Below, one piece after another: positions 9,102-19,220 of a stretch of 64,000 nt of DNA. The translations under genes and the position numbers were made by a program. This DNA is from Fluviicoccus keumensis (GTDB lineage: Bacteria; Pseudomonadota; Gammaproteobacteria; Pseudomonadales; Moraxellaceae), in the NCBI RefSeq assembly GCF_004217445.1, contig NZ_SHKX01000010.1:248001-312000 (forward strand), written 5' to 3'. The notes beneath the pieces are model-generated. The model was not told the origin of the DNA. It was given only the letters and a program-made list of their open reading frames with translations, and searched no databases. Position 1 is the first letter of the stretch; each line of letters begins with the position of its first letter.

Positions 9102-9968
9102 TCAGCAGTCTGAAGGCACGGCGTTTCGCAGCGCCATCGTTGCTGTAAACAACCGGCGGATTCGCCCATCGCGGGGCACCGCTGTTGCCGGGATGGCGGC
9201 GTCCAGCACCTGGAAGGCTGGTGACGCCGGCAGGCCGCCCGTCGTGTCCTGCGACCGGACAACAAGTCCGATTTTGACGGCCAGAATAATGGTGGTTGCG
9301 GCATTGGGCAGCGCGTTGTATTGAGCCGCCGTCACATAGCGCACCGGCACGCAACTGGTTGCACCGCCGTTATTGATGCCATAAAGGGCCTGGAAACTAT
9401 CCACACCGGACAGCAGGACGACGCCGGCATCGCCGATAGCCGTCACCACGCCGGTATCCGGATCGTAGTAACCGCCATCACAGGCCAAGGCGGATGGCGT
9501 ATTTGACGCATTATCCGCCCGGATGAAGTAACGGTTCACAATCACGCTGTTGAAGGGGGCGACATTGCCCTCGCAATCCCGGTTATTGTCATCCAGCGAG
9601 GTATGCTGGATCGTCAGCTGATCGCTGGCCGGCCCAATCCCCAAGGCGCTACTGCCGTCAAGACTCAGCAGGGTGGCGTCGGCTACCGCCGAGTCGGTTA
9701 TCGTGGAAACAACAGCCCGTCTGGAGTACTTGGAGTTGGCCAGCCGGAATTCGGAGGCCTTTGCGCCAGACAGACGAATGTCATGGCCCATGAAATCGAG
9801 GGCAAAACGCCCGTTGTCCTGTACGTCACCCATGCCGCGCTGCAGGTTGAAGCTTTGCTGGTTAGCGACGAACAACTGGGTCGCGGCCAGCGCAACCAGC
9901 AGGCCGATGGCCAGCGAAACCATCAGTTCGATCAGGGTAAAGCCCTTGTTACGGAAGGATGCTTTCAT
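9102..9968 (-). CDS. pilW: Type IV minor pilin PilW
   Basis: The leader MKASFRNKG is followed by FTLIELMVSLAIG with Glu at +5. The segment QRGMGDVQDNGRFALDFM is the typical PilW motif just after the helix. The start at 9968 has GGAG eight bases upstream, and its ATG shares one base with the pilV stop (TAATG), which implies coupled translation. An ATG eight codons earlier would lie inside pilV. The 288-residue product is a minor pilin of the priming tip complex. Confidence 0.9.
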   Translation of the reverse strand: MKASFRNKGFTLIELMVSLAIGLLVALAATQLFVANQQSFNLQRGMGDVQDNGRFALDFMGHDIRLSGAKASEFRLANSKYSRRAVVSTITDSAVADATLLSLDGSSALGIGPASDQLTIQHTSLDDNNRDCEGNVAPFNSVIVNRYFIRADNASNTPSALACDGGYYDPDTGVVTAIGDAGVVLLSGVDSFQALYGINNGGATSCVPVRYVTAAQYNALPNAATTIILAVKIGLVVRSQDTTGGLPASPAFQVLDAAIPATAVPRDGRIRRLFTATMALRNAVPSDC

Positions 9969-10489
9969 TAATAAATCTCCAGCATCATGCAATCCGCATT
10001 CAGGATATAGCTACCGCCGGTGGACATGCAGTCCGTGGTGGTGTTGCCGACGGTCGGCGACGTCAGATTCCACGAAACCAACACACAACTATTGGTGGCG
10101 TTGGTGCAAGGCACCACGGCAAAGCGACCGTTCGGCAGGGTGGAGGCCGCCAGCGTGTTGAGGTTGGCGATATCGAATTGGGCCATCTGTGTCGGGGTGC
10201 AGGTATTGGTGATGCACTGGGTATCCGATACTCCGCCCGTGGAACCTGCACGGTAGGTCGCCACGGCATTGATGGCGAAAGTGGCGTTGCTGTTGGCCCG
10301 CAGCCGCTCGGCCACTTCTTGGGCAATCGCCATTCCTTGAGTACGGAAATAGGCATCATGCGTGCTGCCGACCGCGCGCACCTGCAGGGCGGCAAAACCC
10401 ACAACCGCTATCCCCAGAAGCAGGAGGGCCACCATGACCTCAATCAGGCCCACTCCTCGCTGTAATGTCATTGAGCTACTGACGTTCAC
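9968..10489 (-). CDS. pilV: Type IV minor pilin PilV
   Basis: A 173-residue protein with QRG then VGLIEVMVALLLLG, the PilV signature, with Glu at +5 after the cleavage Gly. The start is GTG at 10489 with AGGAG seven bases upstream; an internal ATG six codons later lacks a comparable ribosome site. It lies 10 bp after fimU and touches pilW. Several cysteines in the globular domain suggest disulfides in the periplasm. Confidence 0.88.
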   Translation of the reverse strand: MNVSSSMTLQRGVGLIEVMVALLLLGIAVVGFAALQVRAVGSTHDAYFRTQGMAIAQEVAERLRANSNATFAINAVATYRAGSTGGVSDTQCITNTCTPTQMAQFDIANLNTLAASTLPNGRFAVVPCTNATNSCVLVSWNLTSPTVGNTTTDCMSTGGSYILNADCMMLEIY

Positions 10490-10499
10490 TATTGCTCTC

Positions 10500-11018
10500 C
10501 TAGGTGCCGCATGTGGTGACTGCCGTGTGACGCATCACAGCCACCCGTCCGAACTGGTTGATCATCACGTTATAGCCAAGCTCACCCGTACGGCCGGAAT
10601 CACAGACGGTAAACACCATGTTCAGCACGGTGCCGTCCGCCCGGGTGACCTGCCCGGTCGAACCGGTCATTGTCATGGTCAGTAATACCGGGTTGGGGCC
10701 GATGGTGATATTGACCGGGATATCCTGACCTTCAAGCGGGTTTGCAGGATCGGTGGCCAAAGGTGTCTGGAAGGCTGTCTGCCAGCCGCCGCGCCAACCG
10801 GTCGTGGTATTGACGACCGAAACCACCACGTTCCGACGGGTGGTGATGGACTTGGATCGGGCATCTTTCAAGGAAACGGCAAGCAGATTGGCTGTCGTGG
10901 ACATCCGGACATTCGACTGAAAGTCACGGATTGACGGTATCGCGAGCGAGCCGATAATGGCCAGAATCGCGACGGTGACCATCAACTCCGGAAGTGTGAA
11001 ACCGCTTTGCCTGATCAT
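10500..11018 (-). CDS. fimU: Type IV minor pilin FimU (FimT/GspH family)
   Basis: MIRQSG is followed by FTLPELMVTVAILAI, a prepilin signal with Glu at +5. The globular region has the GspH/FimT pattern (GWRGGWQTAF, then a late GTVLNMVFTVCDSGR). As first gene of the fimU-pilVWXY1-pilE operon it corresponds to FimU, which bridges the tip complex to the major pilin. FimT and FimU are hard to separate by sequence, and position favours FimU. A promoter-like region lies between it and ispH. Confidence 0.85.
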   Translation of the reverse strand: MIRQSGFTLPELMVTVAILAIIGSLAIPSIRDFQSNVRMSTTANLLAVSLKDARSKSITTRRNVVVSVVNTTTGWRGGWQTAFQTPLATDPANPLEGQDIPVNITIGPNPVLLTMTMTGSTGQVTRADGTVLNMVFTVCDSGRTGELGYNVMINQFGRVAVMRHTAVTTCGT

Positions 11019-11110
11019 GAAATATCAACCCTGGAAGGCATGGCCTTTTCTTGTTATTGAAGTTAGTAAGAATGCTTCTTGTCCACAAGTCCGTGCAGAC
11101 AATCGGGGCT

Positions 11111-11140
11111 TTTGTATGCCCGAGTGACAAAAATTGTCAA
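11111..11140 (-). promoter_or_regulatory. Candidate promoter and operator dyad for the fimU operon
   Basis: On the minus strand TTGACA (11140-11135) is followed by an 18-bp spacer and TACAAA (11116-11111), or 17 bp and ATACAA. The -35 starts directly after the ispH stop. A perfect dyad, TGACAA-TTT-TTGTCA (11125-11139), overlaps the -35, as an operator would. It could instead be a small hairpin at the end of the ispH message, although no T-run follows. Confidence 0.45.
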
Positions 11141-12094
11141 CTACTCCTCATTCACGAGCGGTATACGCAGTTCCCGGGGCATCGAGAAAACCACATTCTC
11201 CTCGCGCCCGGTAATCTCCTCCGGGGATCGGCCGCCCCACTCCTGCAGACGCATTACCACCTGCTGGATCAGGATTTCCGGCGCCGAGGCGCCGGCCGTC
11301 AGCCCCACTGAAGCAACACCCTGCAGCCACTCCGCCTGAATCTGATCGGCATTGTCTATCAGATAGGCTCGGGCTCCCATGCGCTCGGCCAGCTCTCGCA
11401 AGCGGTTGGAGTTAGAGGAATTGGGAGAGCCAACCACCAGCACTACCTGGCAATCCCCCGCCAGGGTCTTGACGGCATCTTGCCGGTTCTGGGTGGCATA
11501 GCAGATATCATCCTTGCGTGGCCCCTGTATCTCGGGAAACCTGGCGCGCAGGGCATCAATCACCCGCGCGGTATCATCCACGGAAAGCGTTGTCTGGGTC
11601 ACGAAAGCCAGGTTGGAGGGGTCGCGGACCGCCAGGCGGGACACATCCTCTTCATTTTCAACCAGATAGATGGCGCCGCCGGAACCGGTATCGTACTGGC
11701 CCATGGTGCCTTCAACCTCCGGGTGGCCGGCATGTCCGATCAGGATGGCTTCAACTCCTTGCCGCGCATAGCGGGTGACTTCCATATGAACCTTGGTCAC
11801 CAGCGGGCAGGTGGCGTCAAAAACCTTCAGCCCGCGCAGCGAGGCCTCTTCCTGAACGGCCCGGGATACCCCGTGGGCGCTGAAGATAACAATGGCCCCG
11901 TTGGGAACCTGTTCGAGCTCATCGACAAAAACCGCACCGCGCTGGCGCAGGTCATCCACCACGAACTTGTTGTGGACCACTTCATGACGGACATAGATGG
12001 GACGGCCGAAGACTTCGAGGGCGCGATTGACAATGGCGATAGCACGATCCACACCCGCACAGAAGCCGCGAGGGTTGGCCAGCCTGATTTCCAT
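11141..12094 (-). CDS. ispH: 4-hydroxy-3-methylbut-2-enyl diphosphate reductase IspH
   Basis: This is the last enzyme of the MEP pathway, reducing HMBPP to IPP and DMAPP with a [4Fe-4S] cluster. Cluster cysteines are C12, C96 and C198; the proton-relay Glu is E126. With the start at 12094 these numbers match E. coli almost exactly, and GAGG lies nine bases upstream. An ATG at 12109 overlaps the fkpB stop (ATGA) and would add five residues. It is the last gene of the lspA-fkpB-ispH run. Confidence 0.95.
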   Translation of the reverse strand: MEIRLANPRGFCAGVDRAIAIVNRALEVFGRPIYVRHEVVHNKFVVDDLRQRGAVFVDELEQVPNGAIVIFSAHGVSRAVQEEASLRGLKVFDATCPLVTKVHMEVTRYARQGVEAILIGHAGHPEVEGTMGQYDTGSGGAIYLVENEEDVSRLAVRDPSNLAFVTQTTLSVDDTARVIDALRARFPEIQGPRKDDICYATQNRQDAVKTLAGDCQVVLVVGSPNSSNSNRLRELAERMGARAYLIDNADQIQAEWLQGVASVGLTAGASAPEILIQQVVMRLQEWGGRSPEEITGREENVVFSMPRELRIPLVNEE

Positions 12095-12105
12095 ATTCTT
12101 CGCCC

Positions 12106-12585
12106 TCATGCTTTTATTGTGAACGGTTGTGCATCGGCATCGCGCACACTAATTATATCGACCTCAAAAAGCAAGTCCCGCCCGGCCAGGGGGTGATTGA
12201 AATCCACCACCACGGTTTCCTCATGCAATTCCTTGACCACGCCGGGCAGCTCGGACTTGCTCTTGTCGGCGAAGGAGACAATCAGGCCGACCGCCAGTTC
12301 GGTATCCACAAACCGGTGCCGCTCGAAGGTCTGGACGTTGCCGGGCTGCCAGTCGCCGAAGGCGTCGGCGGACGGGATCAGCACCGAACGGCGGTCACCC
12401 GCCTTCAGGCCGAAGATGGCCTTTTCAAAGCCCGGCGCCAGATTGCCATCGCCGACGGTAAAAACCGCCGGTTCCGGACGTTCGCGGGTGGAATCCAGCA
12501 ACTGGCCGTCGGCCAGGCAGACCGAGAAATGCAGGCTGACCGTCTTGCCGGGGCCGATACGCTGGAGGGAGTTGTCGGGAATCAT
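12106..12585 (-). CDS. fkpB: FKBP-type peptidyl-prolyl isomerase FkpB (SlpA family)
   Basis: A 159-residue SlpA-type FKBP. The FKBP strand ([18 protein letters not shown]) is followed by [18 protein letters not shown], then the inserted-in-flap segment and [14 protein letters not shown], a standard SlpA ending. These proteins combine prolyl isomerase and chaperone activity in the cytoplasm. The gene overlaps lspA upstream by 4 bp (ATGA) and ispH downstream, an order kept in many Gammaproteobacteria. Confidence 0.93.
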   Translation of the reverse strand: MIPDNSLQRIGPGKTVSLHFSVCLADGQLLDSTRERPEPAVFTVGDGNLAPGFEKAIFGLKAGDRRSVLIPSADAFGDWQPGNVQTFERHRFVDTELAVGLIVSFADKSKSELPGVVKELHEETVVVDFNHPLAGRDLLFEVDIISVRDADAQPFTIKA

Positions 12586-13085
12586 GATGCCGCCGCCTGA
12601 CGTTTGGGTTCAAGAAAGAGGGAGTCGATCACCAGCAACGCCGCGCCAGCGGTAATGCCGCAATCGGCAACATTGAAGGCCGGAAAATGCCAGGTCTGGT
12701 AATGCACGTGGATAAAGTCGATGACATAGCCCAGGGTAAAGCGGTCATAGACATTGCCGAGCGCGCCGCCGACCAGCAGGCCGATGCCCGCCATCAGCCA
12801 GCGGGCATTCGCGGGCAGACGGGACAGCCAGACCACCATCGCGGCGCAGACACTGATCGCCAGCACGATGAAGAACCAGCGCTGCCAGCCGCCCGCGTCG
12901 TGCAGGAAGCTGAAGGCCGCGCCAGTGTTGTAGGCCAGCGTCCAGCTGAACACCGGCAGCAGGTCAATGGACTGACCATGATCCAGCAAGCGTTCGAAAT
13001 AGGTCTTCGACCATTGGTCGAGCACAAAAACCACCACGCCCAGCCAGAGCCAGTGCAGGTTTTTCAGATTCACCTTGGAAGGCAT
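12582..13085 (-). CDS. lspA: Lipoprotein signal peptidase LspA
   Basis: A 167-residue inner-membrane aspartyl protease with four hydrophobic helices. The catalytic pair is D123 (in GNVYDRFTLGYVIDF) and D141 (in FNVADCGIT); N53 in YNTGAAFS is also conserved. It removes the signal peptide from diacylglyceryl-modified prolipoproteins. It overlaps fkpB by 4 bp and lies 54 bp after ileS. Confidence 0.96.
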   Translation of the reverse strand: MPSKVNLKNLHWLWLGVVVFVLDQWSKTYFERLLDHGQSIDLLPVFSWTLAYNTGAAFSFLHDAGGWQRWFFIVLAISVCAAMVVWLSRLPANARWLMAGIGLLVGGALGNVYDRFTLGYVIDFIHVHYQTWHFPAFNVADCGITAGAALLVIDSLFLEPKRQAAAS

Positions 13086-13104
13086 GACATCGTTCCGCTA
13101 GAGG

Positions 13105-13130
13105 TCGCCCTCCCCCGCCGGGAAGGGCGA
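13105..13130 (-). other. Hairpin in the ileS-lspA gap
   Basis: TCGCCCT (13105-13111) pairs with AGGGCGA (13124-13130) around a 12-base GC-rich loop. No T-run follows on either strand, so it looks like an intercistronic RNA structure and not a terminator. Confidence 0.35.
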
Positions 13131-13139
13131 ACGGGAGTT

Positions 13140-15965
13140 TCAGGCAAACAGGCGCTTTTCACCGGCGCCGGCAACGTTTTCCACGCAGCGGGCACAAGCT
13201 TCCGGATGCTCGGGATGGCTGCCGACATCGGCGCGGTAGTGCCAGCAACGCACGCACTTGGTGAAGGCGGACGGCGTGATCTTCACCCGCAATCCGGCAA
13301 CATCGGTGGCCTGACCGGCGTCGCTTTCGTCATTGAGACGGGCGGCGGAGGTGATCAGCACGAAGCGCAGTTCATCGCCCAGCACCGCCAGATGCTGCTT
13401 CAGCGCCGGAGCGACATACAGGTCCACCTCCGCCGACAGGCCGGAGCCGACTTCCTTGCGGTTGCGGGCTTCCTCGATTTCCTTGTTGACGGCCGTCTTC
13501 ACCGCCATGACCTGATCCCAGTAGCCGCGGCTGAGCACGCCGGATTCGCCAGTCAACGGCGCGAGGCCCTGATACCAGTCAGCCAGGAATACGGACCCGG
13601 CCCGCTCGCCCGACAACTCCTGCCAGATTTCGTGGGCGGTGAAGCTGAGGATCGGGGCAATCCAGCGCACCACGGCTTCAATGATGTGGAACAGCGCCGT
13701 CTGCGCCGAACGCCGCGCCAGCGAGTCACGCTGGGTGGTGTACTGGCGGTCCTTGATGATGTCGAGGTAGAAGCTGCCCAGGTCCAGCGAACAGAAGTTG
13801 TGCAGCTTGTGGTAGATCTGGTGGAATTCGAAGGACTCGTAGGCGGCCAGGATTTCCTGCTGCACCTGCCAGGCGCGGTCCACCGCCCAGCGGTCCAGCG
13901 CCAGCATATCTTCGTTGGCGACCAGATGCTGCGCGGGGTCGAAGCCGTTGAGGTTGGCCAGCAGGAAACGCATGGTGTTGCGGATGCGGCGGTAGCTGTC
14001 CGACATGCGCTCCAGGATTTCCTTCGACACCGACATTTCACCGCGATAGTCCGTGGCGGCAACCCACAGGCGGATGATGTCCGCGCCCAGCGTCTTCATG
14101 ATGTCTTGCGGGGCGACGACGTTGCCCTTGGACTTGGACATCTTGTGGCCCTGGCCGTCGACGGTGAAGCCGTGGGTCAGCACCGTCTTGTAGGGCTTGT
14201 TGCCATTGGCGGACAGGGCCACCAGCAGAGAGGACTGGAACCAGCCGCGATGCTGGTCGGAGCCTTCCAGATAGAGGTCGGCCGGATATTGCAGATCGGG
14301 ACGGCGGGTCAGCACGCAGGAATGGGTGGCCCCGGAATCGAACCACACGTCCAACGTATCCTTGACCTTGTCGTAATCGGCGGCTTCCGCACCCAGCAGT
14401 TCGGCGGCGTCGACATCCCACCAGGCGTCAATGCCTTCTTGCTCAACACGTTGTGCAACCTGCTCGATCAGGTCGAGGGTCTTCGGGTGCAGCTCGCCGC
14501 TGATCTTATGTACGAACAGGGCGATGGGTACGCCCCAGTTGCGCTGACGGGAAATACACCAGTCCGGACGGTTATTCATCATCGAGACGATGCGGGCCTT
14601 GCCCCAGTCGGGCAGCCACTGCACCTCGTCGATCGCCTTCATGGCGTCATCACGCAGGCCCTTCTGTTCCATGCTGATGAACCACTGCGGCGTGGCGCGG
14701 AAAATGATGGGCGTCTTGTGCCGCCAGCAGTGCGGGTAGCTGTGGGTGATCTTCTTGTGGCAGAGCAGGCGGCCGTTGGCCTTGAGCGTCTCGATGATCG
14801 GCACGTTGGCCTTGTTGACGTGCTGGCCGGCGAACAGCGGCGTGTTCGGCAGGAACACCCCGGAGTTATCCACAGGATTATCCACAGGCAGACCGTAGAC
14901 GTTGCCGATGACAAAGTCGTCATGACCGTGGCCCGGCGCGGTGTGCACGGCGCCGGTGCCCGCGTCGGCGGTCACGTGTTCACCGACAATCACCGGCACG
15001 ATCCGCTCATAGAACGGATGCTGCAGGGACAGATGTTCAAAGGCCTGACCGGGCACGGTCGCCAGAATCACCGGATTCTCGGCGCGGTACTGTTCCAGCG
15101 CGCCGTCAGCCAGCGTCTTCGCCAGCACCAGCGTACGCGTCTGACCGTCGATGGCGGCCTGAACGACCACGTACTCCAGCTCCGGATGTAGCGACACCGC
15201 CTGGTTGGCGGGCAACGTCCACGGCGTGGTGGTCCAGATCACGAAGTCCGCCGAGGCCGGGGCCTGCGCCAGACCGGCGCGCTTGGCGAATTCGGCGGTA
15301 TCGCGGACGGCAAACGCAACATCCACGGCGTGGGACTGCTTGTCCTCATATTCCACTTCCGCTTCCGCCAGCGCCGAGCCGCAGTCCATGCACCAGTGCA
15401 CCGGCTTCAGGCCCTTGTGCAGGTGGCCGTTGGCGGCAATCTTGCCCAGCACACGGATGATGTCGGCTTCCTGCTGGAAGTTCATGGTCAGGTACGGATT
15501 TTCCCAATCGCCCAGCACGCCCAGACGCTGGAAATCAGCCTTCTGCTTCTCGACATGCCCCTGCGCGAACTCGCGGCAATGCTTGCGGAATTCCTTGGCC
15601 GTGACCTTGTCACCCGCCTTGCCGTATTTCTTCTCGACATTCAGCTCGATCGGCAGGCCGTGGCAGTCCCAGCCCGGCACATAGGGCGCGTCAAAGCCGG
15701 ACAGCGTCTTCGACTTGAGGATGATGTCCTTGAGGATCTTGTTGACGGCATGACCGATGTGGATATCGCCGTTGGCGTAGGGCGGGCCGTCATGCAGGAT
15801 GTACTTCGGCGCCCCGGCGCGCGCTTCGCGGATGCGGGCATAGAGCTTGTTTTCCTGCCAGTCCTTGACCCAGGCGGCTTCACGCGTGGCGAGGCTGGCC
15901 TTCATGGCAAAGCCGGTTTCCGGCAGGTTAAGCGTGGTCTTGTAGTCGGGTTTGGCGTCAGTCAT
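13140..15965 (-). CDS. ileS: Isoleucyl-tRNA synthetase
   Basis: A 941-residue class I aminoacyl-tRNA synthetase. The HIGH motif is H69-IGH72 and KMSKS is 608-612. The CP1 editing domain lies between them, and the C-terminal zinc ribbon has two Cys pairs (CVRC and CARC). It charges tRNA-Ile and edits valine. The start at 15965 overlaps the ribF end by 8 bp; an ATG 13 codons upstream lies inside ribF and adds a non-conserved tail. Within the editing-domain coding region a short VDNPVDN repeat is encoded by two perfect DnaA boxes. Confidence 0.97.
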   Translation of the reverse strand: MTDAKPDYKTTLNLPETGFAMKASLATREAAWVKDWQENKLYARIREARAGAPKYILHDGPPYANGDIHIGHAVNKILKDIILKSKTLSGFDAPYVPGWDCHGLPIELNVEKKYGKAGDKVTAKEFRKHCREFAQGHVEKQKADFQRLGVLGDWENPYLTMNFQQEADIIRVLGKIAANGHLHKGLKPVHWCMDCGSALAEAEVEYEDKQSHAVDVAFAVRDTAEFAKRAGLAQAPASADFVIWTTTPWTLPANQAVSLHPELEYVVVQAAIDGQTRTLVLAKTLADGALEQYRAENPVILATVPGQAFEHLSLQHPFYERIVPVIVGEHVTADAGTGAVHTAPGHGHDDFVIGNVYGLPVDNPVDNSGVFLPNTPLFAGQHVNKANVPIIETLKANGRLLCHKKITHSYPHCWRHKTPIIFRATPQWFISMEQKGLRDDAMKAIDEVQWLPDWGKARIVSMMNNRPDWCISRQRNWGVPIALFVHKISGELHPKTLDLIEQVAQRVEQEGIDAWWDVDAAELLGAEAADYDKVKDTLDVWFDSGATHSCVLTRRPDLQYPADLYLEGSDQHRGWFQSSLLVALSANGNKPYKTVLTHGFTVDGQGHKMSKSKGNVVAPQDIMKTLGADIIRLWVAATDYRGEMSVSKEILERMSDSYRRIRNTMRFLLANLNGFDPAQHLVANEDMLALDRWAVDRAWQVQQEILAAYESFEFHQIYHKLHNFCSLDLGSFYLDIIKDRQYTTQRDSLARRSAQTALFHIIEAVVRWIAPILSFTAHEIWQELSGERAGSVFLADWYQGLAPLTGESGVLSRGYWDQVMAVKTAVNKEIEEARNRKEVGSGLSAEVDLYVAPALKQHLAVLGDELRFVLITSAARLNDESDAGQATDVAGLRVKITPSAFTKCVRCWHYRADVGSHPEHPEACARCVENVAGAGEKRLFA
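14866..14886 (+). promoter_or_regulatory. Two tandem perfect DnaA boxes inside ileS
   Basis: TTATCCACA occurs at 14866-14874 and again at 14878-14886, a 12-bp repeat in the same orientation inside the ileS coding region. A matching pair with the same period lies upstream of nrdA. DnaA binding is an inference; the repeat also encodes VDN twice. Confidence 0.4.
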
Positions 15966-16893
15966 GTTCAACTCGCTGAAAATAGGCGCGGGTGGCCAGC
16001 ACATCGTTGGCGATGGCGGCCTTCAAGGCATCCAGAGACGGGAAATTGGTTTCGGCGCGCAGCTTGTGGCAAAACTCCACGCCAATGCGGCGACCATAAA
16101 TGTCGCCCTTGAAATCGAGAATGTGTACTTCAATCCGGTTTTCGCGGCCGTTGACCGCCGGGCGCGTGCCGACATTGGCCGCGCCGAGCAGGGGTTTGTC
16201 CCCCAGACCATGCACCTTCACCGCATAAATGCCGGCCAGCGGCGACACCTGCCGGTTCAAGCTGAGGTTGGCGGTGGGAAAATCCAGCGTGCGGCCGATC
16301 TTGTCGCCGTGGCGGACGTGGCCGCTGATCATGAACGGACGGCCCAGCAAATGTTCAGCAAGCGTAAAATCACCGGACTGGATCGCCTGACGAATGCGGG
16401 TGGAGCTGACCCGGTCCTCGGCCAGGCTGACGGTGGGCGTCTGCTCGACCTGAAAGCCAAACTCCTGCCCGGCCTGCTGCAACAGCGCAAAGTCGCCGGA
16501 GCGGTCACAGCCGAAGCGGAAATCATCGCCGATCACCAGATGACGGCAGTTCAGCTGTTTAACCAGCAGCCGCTCGATAAAGGCGCGGGCGGTCAGTGAA
16601 CGGAACTCCTGGTCGAAACGCGCCAGAAAGACATAATCCAGCCCGCAATCGCGCAGCACGTCCACCTTTTCCCGCCACGACATGATGCGCGCCGGAGCCT
16701 TGTCCTTGAGGAAGAACTCCAGCGGCTGCGGCTCGAAGATCATCACCACGCTGGCCAGTCCCTCGGCATGGCTCTGCTCCACCAGACGTTGCAGCATGAC
16801 GCGGTGGCCGCAGTGCACGCCATCGAAATTGCCGATGGTGACGACGGTCGGGGTCAGCTGCTGGGGATGCTGCCAGTTGCGAAGGAGTTTCAT
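15958..16893 (-). CDS. ribF: Bifunctional riboflavin kinase/FAD synthetase RibF
   Basis: A 311-residue two-domain enzyme. The N-terminal FMN adenylyltransferase domain has [10 protein letters not shown] (21-30) and SSTRIRQAI. The C-terminal flavokinase domain has [20 protein letters not shown]. It makes FMN and then FAD from riboflavin. It lies upstream of ileS and overlaps it by 8 bp. An 88-bp gap without clear signals separates it from murJ. Confidence 0.95.
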   Translation of the reverse strand: MKLLRNWQHPQQLTPTVVTIGNFDGVHCGHRVMLQRLVEQSHAEGLASVVMIFEPQPLEFFLKDKAPARIMSWREKVDVLRDCGLDYVFLARFDQEFRSLTARAFIERLLVKQLNCRHLVIGDDFRFGCDRSGDFALLQQAGQEFGFQVEQTPTVSLAEDRVSSTRIRQAIQSGDFTLAEHLLGRPFMISGHVRHGDKIGRTLDFPTANLSLNRQVSPLAGIYAVKVHGLGDKPLLGAANVGTRPAVNGRENRIEVHILDFKGDIYGRRIGVEFCHKLRAETNFPSLDALKAAIANDVLATRAYFQRVEHD

Positions 16894-16981
16894 GCCGGTC
16901 TGCGTGTCTGAATACCCTGATGGACGGGCGGCTTCTTATGACGGAAGTCCGCCCGGCGGACGAAAGAGCAAGTATAAGGAA

Positions 16982-18559
16982 TTAGTGGCGCAAGTCACGC
17001 CACTTGAAGCCGGTCAGGGTCAGCGCCGCCAGATAGGACACACCCCCCGCCACACAAATGCCCAGCAGCCAGAATACCCGCAGCCAGCCGTGCATGTGCA
17101 TCCACTCGGCTGTCGGCGGCGTCATCCACACCAGCAACCCCACCATGGCGGCATTGGCGATGAAGTAGCGGCTGCCCAGCGCAATCCAATGCCGCTGCAG
17201 GCGGAATACGCCCTGACGGTGCAACCCCCAGTACAGCAGTCCGGCATTCAGGAAGGCCGACAGCGTGCTGGCCAGCGCCAGGCCGACATGCTTGAGGTGC
17301 CAGACCAGGATCAGGTTGAACACCATGTTGCTGACCATGGCGATAATGCCGATCTTCACCGGCGTCTTGGTATCCTGACGGGCGAAATAACCGGGAGCGA
17401 ACACCTTGATCAGCATGAACGCCAGAATGCCGCCGGACAGGGCCTTCAGCGCCCCGGCCGACATCATCACATCGTTCTCGGTGAATTTGCCATGATGGAA
17501 CAGTGCCGCCACCATCGGCTCGGCCAGCACCTGCATCGCCAGCGACGCCGGCAGGCCGACCATGACAATCACCCGCAGCGCCCAGTCGAGCATGGCGCTG
17601 AACTCCTCATGGGACTTCTCGGCATACTTGGCGGACAGCGACGGCAGGATGACCGTGGCGATGGCGATGCCGATCAGGCCCAGCGGCAGCTCGGTCAGGC
17701 GCTCGGCCGTATATAGCCAGGACACCGAGCCTTCTACCAGGAAGGACGCCAGAATGGTGTCCAGCAGCAGGTTGATCTGGCTGACCGAGACGCCGAACAT
17801 GGCGGGCACCATCAGGTTCAGGATCCTTTTCACGCCGGTGTCGGCAAAATCGACCCGGAAACGCGGCAGCATGTTGAGCTGGCGCAAAGAAGGAATCTGC
17901 ATGGCCAGCTGCACCGCCCCCGCCATCATCACTCCCCAGCCCAGCGCCATGACCGGCACATCCATATGCGGCGCCAGCCACCAGGCCGCGCCGATCATGG
18001 TCACGTTCAGCATCACCGGGGTGAATGCAGGAACACCGAAGCGGCCATAGCTGTTGAGGATGCCGCCGGCAAATGCCGTCAGCGAAATCATCAACAAATA
18101 AGGAAAGGTCAACACCAACAGATCGGAGGCCAAGTTGAACTTCAGCTCGTCCCCGCGGAAGCCAGGAGCAAAGAGGAAGATGATCACCGGCGCGCCGATC
18201 ATCGCCAGACCGGTAATAATGGACAAGATCAACGTCAGCGACCCGGCGACCTTGCTGACCAGCAGTCGCACGGCATCATCGCCCTGCTGCGTCTTGTATT
18301 CCGACAACACCGGCACAAACGCTTGGGCAAACGCGCCCTCCGCAAATAGACGACGCAGGAAATTGGGAATCTTGAAAGCGACGAGGAAGGCGTCCATCAG
18401 CTTGTCGGCGCCGAAGACATTCAACAACACCATGTCGCGCACCAGACCGAGGATGCGGGAGAGCATGGTCATGGCGCTGACCACCAGCGTGGAGCGCCAC
18501 AGGCCTCCTTTCTTGGCGGGCGGCGGGTTTCCGGCAGGCACTACGGGCGAAGACGACAT
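16982..18559 (-). CDS. murJ: Lipid II flippase MurJ
   Basis: A polytopic membrane protein of 525 residues with about 14 hydrophobic helices. The N-terminal SAMTMLSRILGLVRDMVLLNVFGA is the MurJ/MviN signature, and FLRRLFAEGAFAQAFVPVL follows. It moves lipid II across the inner membrane for peptidoglycan synthesis. The start at 18559 gives the normal short cytoplasmic tail; it lacks a clear ribosome site, and an upstream ATG at 18670 would add 37 unlikely residues and run into the rpsT promoter. It is divergent from rpsT, as in Pseudomonas. Confidence 0.94.
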   Translation of the reverse strand: MSSSPVVPAGNPPPAKKGGLWRSTLVVSAMTMLSRILGLVRDMVLLNVFGADKLMDAFLVAFKIPNFLRRLFAEGAFAQAFVPVLSEYKTQQGDDAVRLLVSKVAGSLTLILSIITGLAMIGAPVIIFLFAPGFRGDELKFNLASDLLVLTFPYLLMISLTAFAGGILNSYGRFGVPAFTPVMLNVTMIGAAWWLAPHMDVPVMALGWGVMMAGAVQLAMQIPSLRQLNMLPRFRVDFADTGVKRILNLMVPAMFGVSVSQINLLLDTILASFLVEGSVSWLYTAERLTELPLGLIGIAIATVILPSLSAKYAEKSHEEFSAMLDWALRVIVMVGLPASLAMQVLAEPMVAALFHHGKFTENDVMMSAGALKALSGGILAFMLIKVFAPGYFARQDTKTPVKIGIIAMVSNMVFNLILVWHLKHVGLALASTLSAFLNAGLLYWGLHRQGVFRLQRHWIALGSRYFIANAAMVGLLVWMTPPTAEWMHMHGWLRVFWLLGICVAGGVSYLAALTLTGFKWRDLRH

Positions 18560-18644
18560 CAGTGAACCATTGGCTGAGTGAAACGCGAGGCTGGTGATAG
18601 TAGCGAATTGACCTGTCAAAATCACTAAAAAACACTCGGCACCC

Positions 18645-18673
18645 TTGACTTGGGGATGAGAGCTAGGCAAAAT
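18645..18673 (+). promoter_or_regulatory. Candidate sigma-70 promoter for rpsT
   Basis: TTGACT (18645-18650), a 17-bp spacer and CAAAAT (18668-18673) lie 60 bp before the GTG start of rpsT. About 25 bp upstream a small dyad TTGAC-CT-GTCAA (18609-18620) sits between rpsT and murJ. Confidence 0.5.
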
Positions 18674-18732
18674 CGCCCGCCTGATTTTGGGTATTAGTTA
18701 CCCGCAACCGACTTAATTTTAGGAGTGCCACC

Positions 18733-18996
18733 GTGGCCAATTCTGCACAAGCCAAGAAGCGTGCGCGCCAGAACGAGCAGCAACGCAAGCATAACGCCAG
18801 CCTGCGTTCCATGGTGCGTACCTACATCAAGAAGGTCGTTGCCGCCATCGCTTCCGGCGACAAGGCTGCCGCTTCCGCTGCTTACACTGCCGCTGTTCCC
18901 GTGATTGACCGTATCGCCGACAAGGGCATCATTCACAAGAACAAGGCCGCTCGCCACAAGAGCCGCCTGAACGGCCACATCAAGGCCATGGCGTAA
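18733..18996 (+). CDS. rpsT: 30S ribosomal protein S20
   Basis: An 87-residue basic protein beginning [20 protein letters not shown] and ending in [18 protein letters not shown], the full S20 pattern. It binds 16S rRNA early in 30S assembly. The start codon is GTG with AGGAG eight bases upstream; a GTG (or other weak) start on rpsT is a known basis for autoregulation in E. coli. A strong terminator follows. Confidence 0.98.
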   Translation: MANSAQAKKRARQNEQQRKHNASLRSMVRTYIKKVVAAIASGDKAAASAAYTAAVPVIDRIADKGIIHKNKAARHKSRLNGHIKAMA

Positions 18997-19009
18997 GCCG
19001 TCCTGATGT

Positions 19010-19037
19010 AAAAAACCCGCCTCGTGCGGGTTTTTTT
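19010..19037 (+). terminator. Rho-independent terminator of rpsT
   Basis: CCCGC-CTCGT-GCGGG (19016-19030) is flanked by an A-run before and seven Ts after, 13 bp past the rpsT stop. Confidence 0.9.
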
Positions 19038-19220
19038 ATGCCCGTCATCCCCCTTTTGCTACCATCAGTCTCCCCCTCCCCATTCTGTGACCGGATTCAC
19101 GGAAATCCCTTGGCATTCCTCAATACGATCATCCCCTGATTCCGTGGTTAACCTCCCCGAATCATGCCGGTCGCCATAAAAATTCCATCATTGGCCGGCG
19201 GCTTTTAAGGAATTCCAACC

